A stretch of 64,000 bases of DNA, taken from Microbacterium sp. SZ1. Lineage in GTDB: Bacteria > Actinomycetota > Actinomycetes > Actinomycetales > Microbacteriaceae. The notes beneath the pieces are model-generated. The model was not told the origin of the DNA and did not search any database. It was given only the letters and a program-made list of their open reading frames with translations. Positions 35,914 through 43,915 of the stretch are shown piece after piece. Position 1 is the first letter of the stretch, and each line of letters begins with the position of its first letter. Location of the stretch: NCBI RefSeq assembly GCF_002362255.1, contig NZ_LPVV01000038.1, positions 310,001-374,000 on the forward strand, read 5' to 3'. The position numbers and the translations under genes were made by a program.

Positions 35914-37026
35914 TCAAGGCAGCGCGTCGACGATCCTCGTCGTGATGGTCTTGCGGATGTCCGGGGTCGCGGTCGGCGCGGGGTCAGCGAGCGAATCGGC
36001 GTCCGTACGATCGTGACGCGAGGTGTACTCGACGACCCAGCCCGTCGTTCGATCGACCGACACGGTGACGGTCGAAGGGTCGCTCATCTCTGTGAATCGG
36101 CACCGGTAGGTCACGATGTCACCGTCCGTCGAGGTAATCTCAGCGTGCCCGGAGACGGCGAGAGCTTCGATGAACGTTGCCCTAGTCGGCGCCGGCGCGT
36201 AGTTCTCGACCAGCACGTCGATGACGTTGCTGAGAGCCACCTCGTCGACCGCCGCTGGATCCGCCATCCCCTCCGAAGCCCTGTCCCGGAACCACTGGAG
36301 CAGTGCCTGCGGGTCCTGCGGATACTGCAGATACCACTCCTCGGATCCAGTGAGCGGAAGGGTTTCGCCTCCGATGCCGCCCGGGTACGTCCAGGTCTGT
36401 ACGTCGCCGCTGAATGGGAGCATCGCCTCCCAATCTCCGCTCTGATCGGCGGGGAAGGAAGCGATCCGATCATTGGCCGGACCCGATCGACCGACCCACT
36501 CGCCGCTGCGGTCGCCGGGTACGAAGAGAGTGTTGACGTTGCGGTAGATCGCGGCGGTGATCGGCGCAGCACCGTCGGGACGATACGACCATTCGTAGAA
36601 CCAGGAGTCTCCTGCGCCGCGATACATGATCCGGTCGTCCGTCGTCTCGATGCTCAGGTACTGTCCCGCCTGCGGGGTGGTGCCGGGGAACGGCTCCGTG
36701 ATCCCGGTTCCTCCGGTCGGTGCGGGATGCGGGAGCACCTCCCCCGGCTGTCGCGTCGACTCCGCAGTGGGCGAGGGAGCGGGTATCGCCTCCACCCGCG
36801 CGTCCGGCGCCGTGAGCAGACCGACCACCACGACCGTCGCGGTCGCTGCGGCGACCCCGACGACGGCCCCGGCGATGAGGAACATCGGCCGGCGGCTCAC
36901 GCGCTTGCGCGCGGTCACCATACCGGAGTCGATACCCTCGAGAAGTCGGGCTCGCGCCCCGGCGATCCGCTCGTCGGTGAGGCTCACCCCCGTGTTGACC
37001 TCACGCACGCGCTCGAAAACGTCCAT
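35914..37026 (-). CDS. Membrane-anchored ECF sigma partner, CU044_5270-like (copy 1)
   Basis: A 370-residue protein: a cytoplasmic N-terminus (MDVFERVREVNTGVSLTDER, with IAGARARLLEGI), one membrane helix near residues 49-71, a Pro-rich linker, and an extracytoplasmic domain of about 260 residues. The layout matches proteins encoded after ECF sigma factors in actinobacteria (CU044_5270-like), thought to be anti-sigma or sensor partners; no zinc-binding HxxxCxxC motif is visible. It overlaps the sigma gene by 26 bases and has its own AAGGAG site. It is paralogous to the protein at 37648-38778 but much more diverged than the sigma factors are. Confidence 0.8.
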   Translation of the reverse strand: MDVFERVREVNTGVSLTDERIAGARARLLEGIDSGMVTARKRVSRRPMFLIAGAVVGVAAATATVVVVGLLTAPDARVEAIPAPSPTAESTRQPGEVLPHPAPTGGTGITEPFPGTTPQAGQYLSIETTDDRIMYRGAGDSWFYEWSYRPDGAAPITAAIYRNVNTLFVPGDRSGEWVGRSGPANDRIASFPADQSGDWEAMLPFSGDVQTWTYPGGIGGETLPLTGSEEWYLQYPQDPQALLQWFRDRASEGMADPAAVDEVALSNVIDVLVENYAPAPTRATFIEALAVSGHAEITSTDGDIVTYRCRFTEMSDPSTVTVSVDRTTGWVVEYTSRHDRTDADSLADPAPTATPDIRKTITTRIVDALP

Positions 37027-37606
37027 CGACTTCTCCTTCCTTCTGCTTCGGGATTCGGGTGCGACTGGCGCCGCGGTGCGGATCCAGCCTCGTGCGCACT
37101 CGGTTGATGCGGGAGCGCACCGTGCCCACGGGAACGCCGAGGGCGTCGGCGACCTCCTCGTAGGTCAGATCCCCCCAGGCGTACAACAGGAGCGTCTCGC
37201 GGTCCTTCGCCGACAGCGAGGCGATCCGTGGGGCGAGCTCCCTGGTCGATATCTCCGCATCCAGCCGCGCGATCGTCGTCTCGAGGTCACCGTGCGAGAT
37301 GTGTTCTTCTCGCTGTGCCGACTCGCTGCTCGATCGGAGGTGCTTGGCCTCCGTCGCCCGGTGTTTCCTGATCAGCCGGGAGGCGATCCCGAACAACCAC
37401 GGCAGGGCACTGTCCCACGTCGTGTCGAACGCCGTGCGGCGGACGAATGCGACCAGGAACGTCTCGCTCAGGATGTCCTCCCCGGCATCCGCTCCGAGGC
37501 GCCGGGCTGCGTAGCGCCCGACCACTCCGGCATGTCTGTCGAAGAGTTCGGCGAACGCCCGGGGCTGCCCGAGCGACCGCTGAATGATCTCGCTGTCTGT
37601 GCTCAC
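37001..37606 (-). CDS. ECF RNA polymerase sigma factor (copy 1)
   Basis: A 201-residue extracytoplasmic-function sigma factor. Region 2 is seen in FAELFDRHAGVVGRYAARRL and EDILSETFLVAFVRR, and region 4 in LTYEEVADALGVPVGTVRSR. The start is the GTG at 37606, matching the paralogue VSTDSEIIQRSL and placed five bases after CAATAC, so it is probably leaderless. The promoter AACC-N17-CAATAC is shared with copy 2, which suggests autoregulation or cross-regulation. The gene overlaps its partner's start. The signal that activates it is unknown. Confidence 0.93.
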   Translation of the reverse strand: MSTDSEIIQRSLGQPRAFAELFDRHAGVVGRYAARRLGADAGEDILSETFLVAFVRRTAFDTTWDSALPWLFGIASRLIRKHRATEAKHLRSSSESAQREEHISHGDLETTIARLDAEISTRELAPRIASLSAKDRETLLLYAWGDLTYEEVADALGVPVGTVRSRINRVRTRLDPHRGASRTRIPKQKEGEVDGRFRARA

Positions 37607-37611
37607 ACTAT

Positions 37612-37638
37612 GTATTGCCCGTACGCCGGCGGACGGTT
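37612..37638 (-). promoter_or_regulatory. ECF-type promoter of sigma copy 1
   Basis: On the minus strand AACC (37635-37638) is followed after 17 bases by CAATAC (37612-37617), then five bases to the GTG start. AACC is typical of ECF -35 elements. The identical layout before copy 2 is the main support. Confidence 0.65.
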
Positions 37639-37647
37639 CGAAATTCG

Positions 37648-38778
37648 TCAAGGAGCGCTGTTGACGACGGTCATCGCGTACACGCTCCTCATGTCGGGGA
37701 TCGAATCCGGAACCAGTGCGGATCCCGATCCGGTCGTCGATGTCGTCTCCTGCACGAGCCCCGTGCTGATGTCGATCGTGGCGGTACGGCGCTGGATGGT
37801 GGGATTCCCGGACACATCCTGGGTCGGCGTGTCGAGTGCGACTGTCACGACGTTGCCGACCGTGCTCGTCACAGCGAATCCGTCCAGCATGCTCAGCGCG
37901 GCATACATCGTTGCGCGGGTCTCGGCGGAACCGCCGTTGCGGGCGAGCAACTCGATCAGCAACCAGCCGACCTTCACGTTGTCGGACTCCGGTGGCGTCT
38001 GCTGATTTTCGTCGATCCAGGCGATGAGCTGCGCGGGGTCGTTCGGCATCGCGTCGTAGAACGCGGCCAGAGAGCTGCCACCCGCCGTCGGCCAGGGCGC
38101 GCCGGCCCCGCCGATCTCACCGTAGGGGTCGTAGGAGCTGTGCGCGACCTCCTGGAGGTACTGCTGCGCCTTCGCCCCGGCATCGGCGCCGAAGAGCTCG
38201 CCGATCTGGACTGGTCGTCCGACGTAGCGCCACTCGTCGTACTGGTCGGCCGGAAGGTACGTCTCCGAACCTCCCAGCACGCTCCACGCGCTCGTGGCAT
38301 TGGAGCGATCGGCGGAATACTCTCCCCACCCGTTGACCGGCTCGTGGAAGACGAGACCGGTCGTCGTCGTCGCGACGCGGAGATACTGCCCCGGTGCGAC
38401 CGTCAATCCGGTGAACGTGCTCGAAGATGCCCCTGCCGCGCTGAAGGCTCCGGCAGCCGTCAACGGCTCCACTGTCGGCTCCGCTGTCGGCTCCGGCGTC
38501 GGCTCCGCTGTCGGCTCGGGCACGACGGTCGGAATCGCCTCGACGCCGCCGGTCGTCGGTGTCGTGAGGTTGCCGATCACGAGAACCCCGGCCGTCACTG
38601 CCGCCACAGCGCCGACGAGGCCTGCCGTGATGAGCCACGGGCGTCGTGCCGCACGCGACCGCGCAGGCCGCTGTTCGGAGTGGATCGCGCTCAGAAGTCG
38701 CGCCCGGGCCGCCGAGATGTTCTCCTCGGCCCCGTCGATCGCCGGTCGGGTCTCCTGCACCTTCTCGAAAACGTTCAT
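37648..38778 (-). CDS. Membrane-anchored ECF sigma partner, CU044_5270-like (copy 2)
   Basis: A 376-residue protein with the same plan as copy 1: N-terminal MNVFEKVQETRPAIDGAEEN and ISAARARLLSAI, one membrane helix near residues 50-70, then a Pro-Glu-Pro-Thr repeat linker and an extracytoplasmic domain containing VAPGQYLRVATTTTGLVF, the counterpart of AGQYLSIETT in copy 1. Its ATG overlaps the stop of sigma copy 2 by four bases. It is most likely an anti-sigma or sensor for that factor, an inference from position and topology. Confidence 0.8.
   Translation of the reverse strand: MNVFEKVQETRPAIDGAEENISAARARLLSAIHSEQRPARSRAARRPWLITAGLVGAVAAVTAGVLVIGNLTTPTTGGVEAIPTVVPEPTAEPTPEPTAEPTVEPLTAAGAFSAAGASSSTFTGLTVAPGQYLRVATTTTGLVFHEPVNGWGEYSADRSNATSAWSVLGGSETYLPADQYDEWRYVGRPVQIGELFGADAGAKAQQYLQEVAHSSYDPYGEIGGAGAPWPTAGGSSLAAFYDAMPNDPAQLIAWIDENQQTPPESDNVKVGWLLIELLARNGGSAETRATMYAALSMLDGFAVTSTVGNVVTVALDTPTQDVSGNPTIQRRTATIDISTGLVQETTSTTGSGSALVPDSIPDMRSVYAMTVVNSAP
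38463..38518. repeat. 12-base tandem repeat encoding a Pro-Thr-Ala-Glu linker
   Basis: GTCGGCTCCGCT-type units recur with a 12-base period for nearly four copies, with variants at two positions. On the coding strand they give PEPTAEPTPEPTAEPTVEP just outside the membrane helix of the partner protein. Copy 1 lacks the repeat. Confidence 0.85.
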
Positions 38779-39383
38779 CGGATCTTCCCTGCTGCTCGGT
38801 CTGTCTGCGTCTCTGTCCGTTGCTCTGCCTGTTTCCTCGCCTGCGCCCTGCGTGCGGGGTCCAGGCGCTTGCGTACGCGGCTCAACCGGGACCGCACAGT
38901 CCCGACCGGGACGCCGAGCGCCGTCGCCACCTCGTCGTAGGACAGCCCCTGCCACGCGTAGAGAAGGAGCGTCTCCCGATCCCTCGGCGCGAGAGCGGCG
39001 ATGCGCGCTCTGAGCCCTGCGACCTCGCGCTCCGCGTCGATCCGCGTCATCGCGTCGTCGACGCCGCCCTCGGAAGCGTGCTCCTCACCCAAGACGACAG
39101 CCGCGAACGAACGCCAGTGCTTCGCCTCCACCGCGCGGTGCCGGCGGATCAGGCGAGAGGCGATGCCGAGCAGCCACGGGACGGCCGACTCGACGCCCGG
39201 GTCGAAGTCCGCGCGACGCCGGAACGCCACGAGGAACGTCTCGCTCAAGACGTCCTCCGCGGCATGCCGGCCGATCCGATACGTCGCGAAGGCGTTGACC
39301 ACGCGCGCATGTCGATCGAACAGCTGGGCGAAGGCTGAGGGTTGGTCCAGAGACCGTTGGATGATCTCGCTGTCTGTGCTCAC
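38775..39383 (-). CDS. ECF RNA polymerase sigma factor (copy 2)
   Basis: A 202-residue paralogue of the factor at 37001-37606. The two share long stretches such as TDSEIIQRSL, SETFLVAF and GIASRLIR, and region 4 DEVATALGVPVGTVRSRLSR. The start is a GTG five bases after CAATAC, with the same AACC-N17 upstream. The gene and its partner overlap in ATGA. The close similarity points to a tandem duplication of the whole sigma-partner pair. Region 2.4 and 4.2 are alike, so the two factors could recognise the same promoters. Confidence 0.93.
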   Translation of the reverse strand: MSTDSEIIQRSLDQPSAFAQLFDRHARVVNAFATYRIGRHAAEDVLSETFLVAFRRRADFDPGVESAVPWLLGIASRLIRRHRAVEAKHWRSFAAVVLGEEHASEGGVDDAMTRIDAEREVAGLRARIAALAPRDRETLLLYAWQGLSYDEVATALGVPVGTVRSRLSRVRKRLDPARRAQARKQAEQRTETQTDRAAGKIR

Positions 39384-39388
39384 GCTGA

Positions 39389-39415
39389 GTATTGTCTGTG
39401 CGCGCAGAATGGGTT
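39389..39415 (-). promoter_or_regulatory. ECF-type promoter of sigma copy 2
   Basis: AACC (39412-39415), 17 bases, CAATAC (39389-39394), five bases, GTG. It repeats the copy 1 promoter exactly in its two boxes and spacing, while the spacer sequence differs. The -35 box touches the stop codon of the upstream GNAT gene. Confidence 0.65.
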
Positions 39416-40002
39416 CACGTTTTCTTCGACGTCCCGAGATCGAGCCGCATCAACACCCTCGGGAAGCCGCTCAGCACCGACCCGGTCTCGGCCGCCTTGG
39501 TGAAGCCCGCGCTCTCGAACAGGCTCCTCGTGCCGACGTACGCCATCGTGAGGTCGACCTTCTCGCCTCGGTTGTCCACCGGGTACCCCTCGATGGCCGG
39601 CGCACCGCGCTCGCTGGCGTACGCCACGGCGCCGTCGACGAGCGCGTGCGAGATCCCCTGCCTCCGGTGGCCGGGCCGCACGCGGAAGCACCACAGCGAC
39701 CAGACGTCGAGGTCGTCGATGTGCGGGATCAGCCGGTTGCGCGCGAAGCTGGTGTCGCGCCGCGGATGCAGGGCCGACCAGCCGACGGGCTCGTCGTCGA
39801 GGTAGGCGATGACCCCAGGCGGCGGGTCCTGGGCGCACAGCTCCCGCACCCGTTCGGCGCGCGCCGGACCCTTCAGCGCGACGTTCTCCTTACTGCCGAC
39901 GCGATAGCTCAGACAGAAGCAGACGTTCGACGTCGGCTTCTTCGGCCCCACCAGCGTCGCGACGTCGTCGAACACGGTCGCCGGACGAACCTCGATGCTC
40001 AT
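39415..40002 (-). CDS. GNAT-family N-acetyltransferase
   Basis: A 195-residue acyltransferase. The start is MSIEVRPATVFDDVATLVGP; an unusual NVCFCLSYRV segment follows near residue 29, then WCFRVRPGHRRQGISHALV with the acetyl-CoA loop, and VDLTMAYVGTRSLFESAGF. The CxC block recurs in a subgroup of actinobacterial GNATs as I recall, with unknown substrate. I preferred the ATG at 40002 over an in-frame ATG upstream because homology to the family begins there. It stands alone between the rluD-like gene and the ECF loci. Confidence 0.85.
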   Translation of the reverse strand: MSIEVRPATVFDDVATLVGPKKPTSNVCFCLSYRVGSKENVALKGPARAERVRELCAQDPPPGVIAYLDDEPVGWSALHPRRDTSFARNRLIPHIDDLDVWSLWCFRVRPGHRRQGISHALVDGAVAYASERGAPAIEGYPVDNRGEKVDLTMAYVGTRSLFESAGFTKAAETGSVLSGFPRVLMRLDLGTSKKT

Positions 40003-40056
40003 GCGCCCAGTGTGACGCACGCCGACGACATCGCACGCACGACGGGCGGAGCGACC

Positions 40057-40082
40057 CGATCAGGCGCGACCGATCAGGCGCG
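40057..40082. repeat. Short direct repeat after rluD
   Basis: CGATCAGGCGCG occurs twice with a 14-base period in the gap between the rluD-like gene and the GNAT gene. No function is apparent. Confidence 0.6.
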
Positions 40083-40084
40083 GA

Positions 40085-41005
40085 CTAGTCGGCGCGCAGC
40101 ACGTCGAGGGCGTGTTGGAAGTCGGCGGGGTACTCGGACTCGAACTGCACCCACTCCCCCGTGGCCGGATGAGTGAAAGCGAGCTGGTGCGCGTGCAGCC
40201 ATTGGCGTGTGAGCCCCAGACGCGCGGAGAGGGTGGGGTCGGCTCCGTACAGCGGATCGCCCACGCACGGATGCCGGTGGGCGGCCATGTGCACGCGGAT
40301 CTGATGCGTGCGGCCCGTCTCGAGGTGGACCTCGAGCAGCGAGGCGCCGGGGAACGCCTCGAGCGTCTCGTAGTGAGTGACCGAGGGCTTGCCATCGGGG
40401 ACCACGGCGAACTTCCAGGAGTGATTCGGATGCCGTCCGATGGGCGCGTCTATCGTCCCGGCGAGCGGATCGGGATGCCCCTGTACGACCGCGTGATAGA
40501 TCTTCTCGACGGTGCGTTCCTTGAAGGCGCGCTTGAGCGCCGTGTAGGCGGCCTCCGTCTTCGCGACCACCATGAGGCCGCTGGTTCCGACGTCGAGCCG
40601 GTGCACGACACCCTGCCGCTCCGGAGCACCGCTGGTCGCCACGCGGAACCCGGCCGCCGCCAACGCGCCGACCACGGTCGGGCCGTCCCAGCCGAGCGAC
40701 GGATGAGCCGCAACGCCGGTCGGCTTATCGACCACGACGATGTCGTCGTCGTCGTAGACGATTCCGAGCTCCGGAACCGCGATCGGCACGATGCGGGGCT
40801 CCTCCTTCGGCTGCCACTCGACCTCGAGCCAGCCTCCGCCGCGGAGGCGGTCCGACTTGTCCAGGGTGATGCCGTCGAGACGCACGCCGCCCGTCGCTGC
40901 CACGTCGGCCGCGAACGTGCGGGAGAAACCGAGCATCTTCGCCAGCGCGGCATCGACGCGCACGCCGTCCAGCCCGTCGGGGACGGGAAGGGTCCGGAAC
41001 TCCAC
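40085..41005 (-). CDS. RluA-family 23S rRNA pseudouridine synthase
   Basis: A 306-residue pseudouridine synthase of the RluA/RluD type. Residues about 12-70 form an S4 RNA-binding domain ([20 protein letters not shown]), and the catalytic aspartate is Asp138 in [17 protein letters not shown]. It probably modifies helix 69-like uridines in 23S rRNA, but RluA paralogues differ in target and I do not assign a specific site. The GTG start lies two bases after the lspA stop, the usual lspA-rluD pairing. Confidence 0.94.
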   Translation of the reverse strand: MEFRTLPVPDGLDGVRVDAALAKMLGFSRTFAADVAATGGVRLDGITLDKSDRLRGGGWLEVEWQPKEEPRIVPIAVPELGIVYDDDDIVVVDKPTGVAAHPSLGWDGPTVVGALAAAGFRVATSGAPERQGVVHRLDVGTSGLMVVAKTEAAYTALKRAFKERTVEKIYHAVVQGHPDPLAGTIDAPIGRHPNHSWKFAVVPDGKPSVTHYETLEAFPGASLLEVHLETGRTHQIRVHMAAHRHPCVGDPLYGADPTLSARLGLTRQWLHAHQLAFTHPATGEWVQFESEYPADFQHALDVLRAD

Positions 41006-41007
41006 GA

Positions 41008-41661
41008 TCAGCGCCCGTCGGTGGTCGTGGTGCCCGAGGACCGCGGCGTCGGGTCGCCTCCCGAGTCCCCGGACGCGGTCCCCTCGTGCGCGACCGCGTC
41101 GGCCACAGCGACGGCCTCAGCCTCTTCCTCGGTCTCGACGACCGGGTGGTCGCGCTCGCGCGACCCGTCGAATCGCAGACCGAACACCACGAGCAGCGCC
41201 ACCGAGATCATGCCCGTGACGATGAAGATATCGGCGACGTTGAAGATCGCCGGCATCATCCACGGCATCGAGATCATGTCAACCACGTGCCCCATGGGGA
41301 AGCCGGGGTCGCGGAAGAGGCGGTCGGTCAGGTTGCCGAGCACGCCGCCCAGGAGCCCGCCCAGCACGACGGCCCAGAGGCGCGAGCGAAGGCCGAAGGC
41401 TTTCCACACGATCACGCCGGCGACCACCGCGAGGGCGATCGTGAAGATCCAGGTGACGTCCGAGCCCAGCGAGAATGCGGCACCGGGATTGCGGACGTAG
41501 TACAGCTGAAGGAACTCACCGAGCACCGGTACCGGCTCCTGCAGGGGCAGGTTCTCGATGGTGAGGTACTTCACAAACTGATCGGCGGCCAGCACGACCA
41601 CTGCGAGAATCGCAACGATCGCGCCGGCCGCCGACCGACGAAGAGGACGGCGTCCTGGCAA
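41008..41661 (-). CDS. lspA: Lipoprotein signal peptidase (signal peptidase II)
   Basis: Cleaves the signal peptide of prolipoproteins after diacylglyceryl transfer. The 217-residue protein has four membrane helices and the catalytic aspartates Asp113 in GNLTDRLFR and Asp144 in [11 protein letters not shown], with [10 protein letters not shown] as another conserved block. It is longer than the usual 160-200 residues because of an acidic, probably disordered C-terminal tail of about 50 residues. Its clients here include CtaC and the transporter binding protein. Confidence 0.97.
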   Translation of the reverse strand: MPGRRPLRRSAAGAIVAILAVVVLAADQFVKYLTIENLPLQEPVPVLGEFLQLYYVRNPGAAFSLGSDVTWIFTIALAVVAGVIVWKAFGLRSRLWAVVLGGLLGGVLGNLTDRLFRDPGFPMGHVVDMISMPWMMPAIFNVADIFIVTGMISVALLVVFGLRFDGSRERDHPVVETEEEAEAVAVADAVAHEGTASGDSGGDPTPRSSGTTTTDGR

Positions 41662-41670
41662 GAGGACGAC

Positions 41671-42264
41671 CTACAGTCCGATCGCGGAGACCGGGGTCGA
41701 GTCCGTCGACGCCGACTTCTCGTCGAGGTCGCGGAGCTGACCCTCGATGTAGCCGCGCAGCTGCGAACGGTAGTCGCGCTCGAAGTTGCGGAGCTCGGTG
41801 ATGCGGGCTTCGAGCGTGTTGCGCTCGCGCTCGAGACGTGCGGACTCCTCGCGCTGCTTGGCCTCGGCCTCGGTGCGGATGCGGTTGACCTCGCCCTCCG
41901 CTTCGGCGATGAGCTGGGCGCGCTTGGCCTCACCCTCGGCGACGTGCTCGTCGTGCAGACGCTGCGCGAGCTCGATGATGCCGGCGGTGGCGGTCGCAGA
42001 GCCCGACGGAGCAGGCTCGGCGGGCGTCTCGACGGGGGCCGGAGCGGCGGGTGCCTCGGCAGCAGGAGCGGGAGCGGCGGCGGGGGCGGCGCCCGACTCG
42101 TATGCCGCGAGCTTCGCCTTCAGCTCGGCGTTCTCCTCGAGGGCCTTACGCCACTCGATGACGATCTCGTCGAGGAAGTCGTCGACCTCGTCCGGGTCGA
42201 AGCCGTCCTTGAAGCGGACGTGCTGGAACTGCTTGGTGACGACGTCATCCGGGGTAAGTGCCAT
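41671..42264 (-). CDS. divIVA: DivIVA/Wag31 polar growth protein
   Basis: A coiled-coil scaffold that marks cell poles and directs tip growth in actinobacteria. The 197-residue protein has the N-terminal membrane-binding domain MALTPDDVVTKQFQHVRFKD with GFDPDEVDDFLDEIV, a short coiled coil, an Ala/Pro-rich insert near 65-100, then a long heptad-rich coiled coil (EAEGEVNRIRTEAEAKQREE). The start ATG at 42264 has AGGAG six bases upstream. In mycobacteria Wag31 is phosphorylated by PASTA kinases, and one such kinase lies at 61511. Confidence 0.95.
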   Translation of the reverse strand: MALTPDDVVTKQFQHVRFKDGFDPDEVDDFLDEIVIEWRKALEENAELKAKLAAYESGAAPAAAPAPAAEAPAAPAPVETPAEPAPSGSATATAGIIELAQRLHDEHVAEGEAKRAQLIAEAEGEVNRIRTEAEAKQREESARLERERNTLEARITELRNFERDYRSQLRGYIEGQLRDLDEKSASTDSTPVSAIGL

Positions 42265-42417
42265 GGTGGCTCCTTCGATGAGTTCGGTTGCCAGTTTCGA
42301 GAATGGCGCGGTCGTGATGTGGCGCGAACCCGGGGCGCGCACCTGGGAGCCAAGCATAGTCCCCGAGTCTGTCCGCCGCGATGCCGCGACACTCGACCCA
42401 GGGCAACTCGGCCGGTG

Positions 42418-42714
42418 TCAGCGGAAGATGCCCACGATGTTCATGAGGATCAGCACGATCAGGATCGTCAGGGAGAATCCGAAGTCCAGCGACAGCGAGC
42501 CGATGCGCAGCGGAGGGATGATCCGCCGGAAGAACCGGATGGGCGGATCGGTGATCGTGTAGACGATCTCTGCGGCCACGAGCCCGGCGCCCTTGGGGCG
42601 CCACTCGCGGTTGAACATCGGGATGTAGTCGAGGATCAACCGTGCGAAGAGCACCAGGAGGTACAGCAGCAGCGCCGTGTGGACGATGCTCGCGAAGACG
42701 GAGACGAGCCCCAC
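42418..42714 (-). CDS. YggT-family membrane protein
   Basis: A 98-residue protein with two membrane helices (MGLVSVFASIVHTALLLYLL and DFGFSLTILIVLILMNIVGI) flanking the conserved WRPKGAGLVAAEIVYTITDP-PIRFFRRIIPP block of the YggT family. It is routinely encoded between sepF and divIVA in Gram-positive bacteria and is thought to help division or envelope function, but the mechanism is unknown. It ends 153 bases before divIVA starts. Confidence 0.92.
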   Translation of the reverse strand: MGLVSVFASIVHTALLLYLLVLFARLILDYIPMFNREWRPKGAGLVAAEIVYTITDPPIRFFRRIIPPLRIGSLSLDFGFSLTILIVLILMNIVGIFR

Positions 42715-42717
42715 GGG

Positions 42718-43191
42718 TTACGACTGGTCGAAGCCCGCGGACTCTGCGTCCGCGTGCGCGATGCCCCCGTGACCAGAGACGTTGATGTTCTCCGGCGAGA
42801 GGAGGAACACCTTCGAGGTCACGCGCTCGATGCGGCCGTACAGGCCCAGGGAGAGACCGGAGGCGAAGTCGATCAGACGGCGGGCATCCGCATCGCTCAT
42901 CTGCGAGAGGTTGATGATGACCGGCACGCCCTCGCGGAAGCTCTCGGCGATGAGCTGCGCATCGCGGTACTGCTTGGGGTGCACGGTGAGGATCTCGTTC
43001 ACTGCCCCTCCTGCGGGCTGTCGCACCGCGACGGGACGACGCAGCGGGGTGATCGGGGCGGGGGCGGGCTCGTCGCGCTCGCGGTCACGCTCTCGGTGGG
43101 CACGGGCCGGAGCCTGCTGCTCCTCCTCGTAGACCTCTTCCTCGTCGGCGAGGCCGAGATACACCATGGTCTTCTTCAGCGGGTTACCCAT
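42718..43191 (-). CDS. sepF: Cell division protein SepF
   Basis: Membrane anchor for FtsZ in actinobacteria, which lack FtsA. The 157-residue protein has the N-terminal amphipathic membrane helix ([20 protein letters not shown]), a charged linker, and the C-terminal SepF domain ([52 protein letters not shown]). It ends three bases before yggT starts. Its partner FtsZ ends in the conserved DIDIPEFLK tail that SepF binds. Confidence 0.96.
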   Translation of the reverse strand: MGNPLKKTMVYLGLADEEEVYEEEQQAPARAHRERDRERDEPAPAPITPLRRPVAVRQPAGGAVNEILTVHPKQYRDAQLIAESFREGVPVIINLSQMSDADARRLIDFASGLSLGLYGRIERVTSKVFLLSPENINVSGHGGIAHADAESAGFDQS

Positions 43192-43234
43192 CGTGTCCTC
43201 CGGTTCGAACGTGTCGGGCTGGTCTGGTTAGAGG

Positions 43235-43915
43235 TTAACCCCGGTCGGGGCGGGGTCCTGTGATTGCGGAGCCGATCCGAAGGTGTGTCGCACCTGCGGA
43301 GATCGCCTCGACGAAGTCGCCGGTCATCCCGGCGGAGATCCACGTCGCCGCGGGGTCGACCGTGCGGACGTCGTCGGATATCTCGCGCAACCGCGCGAAA
43401 GCCGGGGCGGGGTCCTCGTCGAGCGGCGCGACGGCCATCACCCCGCGCAGCCGCAGGGTGGGCAGCGTGAGCACGTGCTCGGCCAGCGCGCGCGCCGCAT
43501 CGGGCGCGATTCCTCCACGCCCGGGGTCGTCGGTGAGATTCACCTGCACCAGGACGTCGAGGATGCTGTCGTCCTCCGCCGCCCTGTGCAGAGCGTCGGC
43601 TAGGCGCTCGCGATCGACAGAGTGCACGGCATCCGCGCTCCGTCTGATCGCGGCCGCCTTGTTCGTCTGCGCCTGTCCGATGAAATGCCACCGCACGTCG
43701 AGGCCGTCGAGCTCAGCGGTCTTCGCGGAGAGCTCCTGCTGTCGGTTCTCTCCCACGTCGGTGACACCGAGAGCCGTCAGCTCCCGCACGAGCGATGCGG
43801 GGTGGAACTTCGTGACGACGATCCGCGTGATCTCCTGCGGGTCGCGCCCGGCCAGGCGCGCGGCGTCGGCGATCCGCTCATCGATCGCCGACAGCCGTGC
43901 GGCCAGGTCGGTCAC
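43235..43915 (-). CDS. YggS/PLPBP-family pyridoxal phosphate protein
   Basis: A 226-residue PLP-binding protein with a single TIM barrel like alanine racemase domain. The PLP lysine lies in [42 protein letters not shown] and the late [25 protein letters not shown] phosphate-binding loop are family motifs. Known roles are in PLP and amino acid homeostasis. It overlaps the ftsZ stop by four bases and precedes sepF, as in many Gram-positive dcw clusters. Confidence 0.95.
   Translation of the reverse strand: MTDLAARLSAIDERIADAARLAGRDPQEITRIVVTKFHPASLVRELTALGVTDVGENRQQELSAKTAELDGLDVRWHFIGQAQTNKAAAIRRSADAVHSVDRERLADALHRAAEDDSILDVLVQVNLTDDPGRGGIAPDAARALAEHVLTLPTLRLRGVMAVAPLDEDPAPAFARLREISDDVRTVDPAATWISAGMTGDFVEAISAGATHLRIGSAITGPRPDRG

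Noticed and set aside
32237..36016. A 3.8-kb plus-strand open frame opposite dnaE
   Set aside because: Same cause: dnaE on the minus strand is complete, and the antisense product has no recognisable fold or ribosome binding site.
37001..37651. A longer start for ECF copy 1 at 37651
   Set aside because: The paralogue starts at VSTDSEIIQ, and the longer form would place the promoter boxes inside the coding sequence.
40057..40082. The two CGATCAGGCGCG copies as an attachment site or repeat array
   Set aside because: Only two short copies, no integrase, tRNA or mobile genes nearby.
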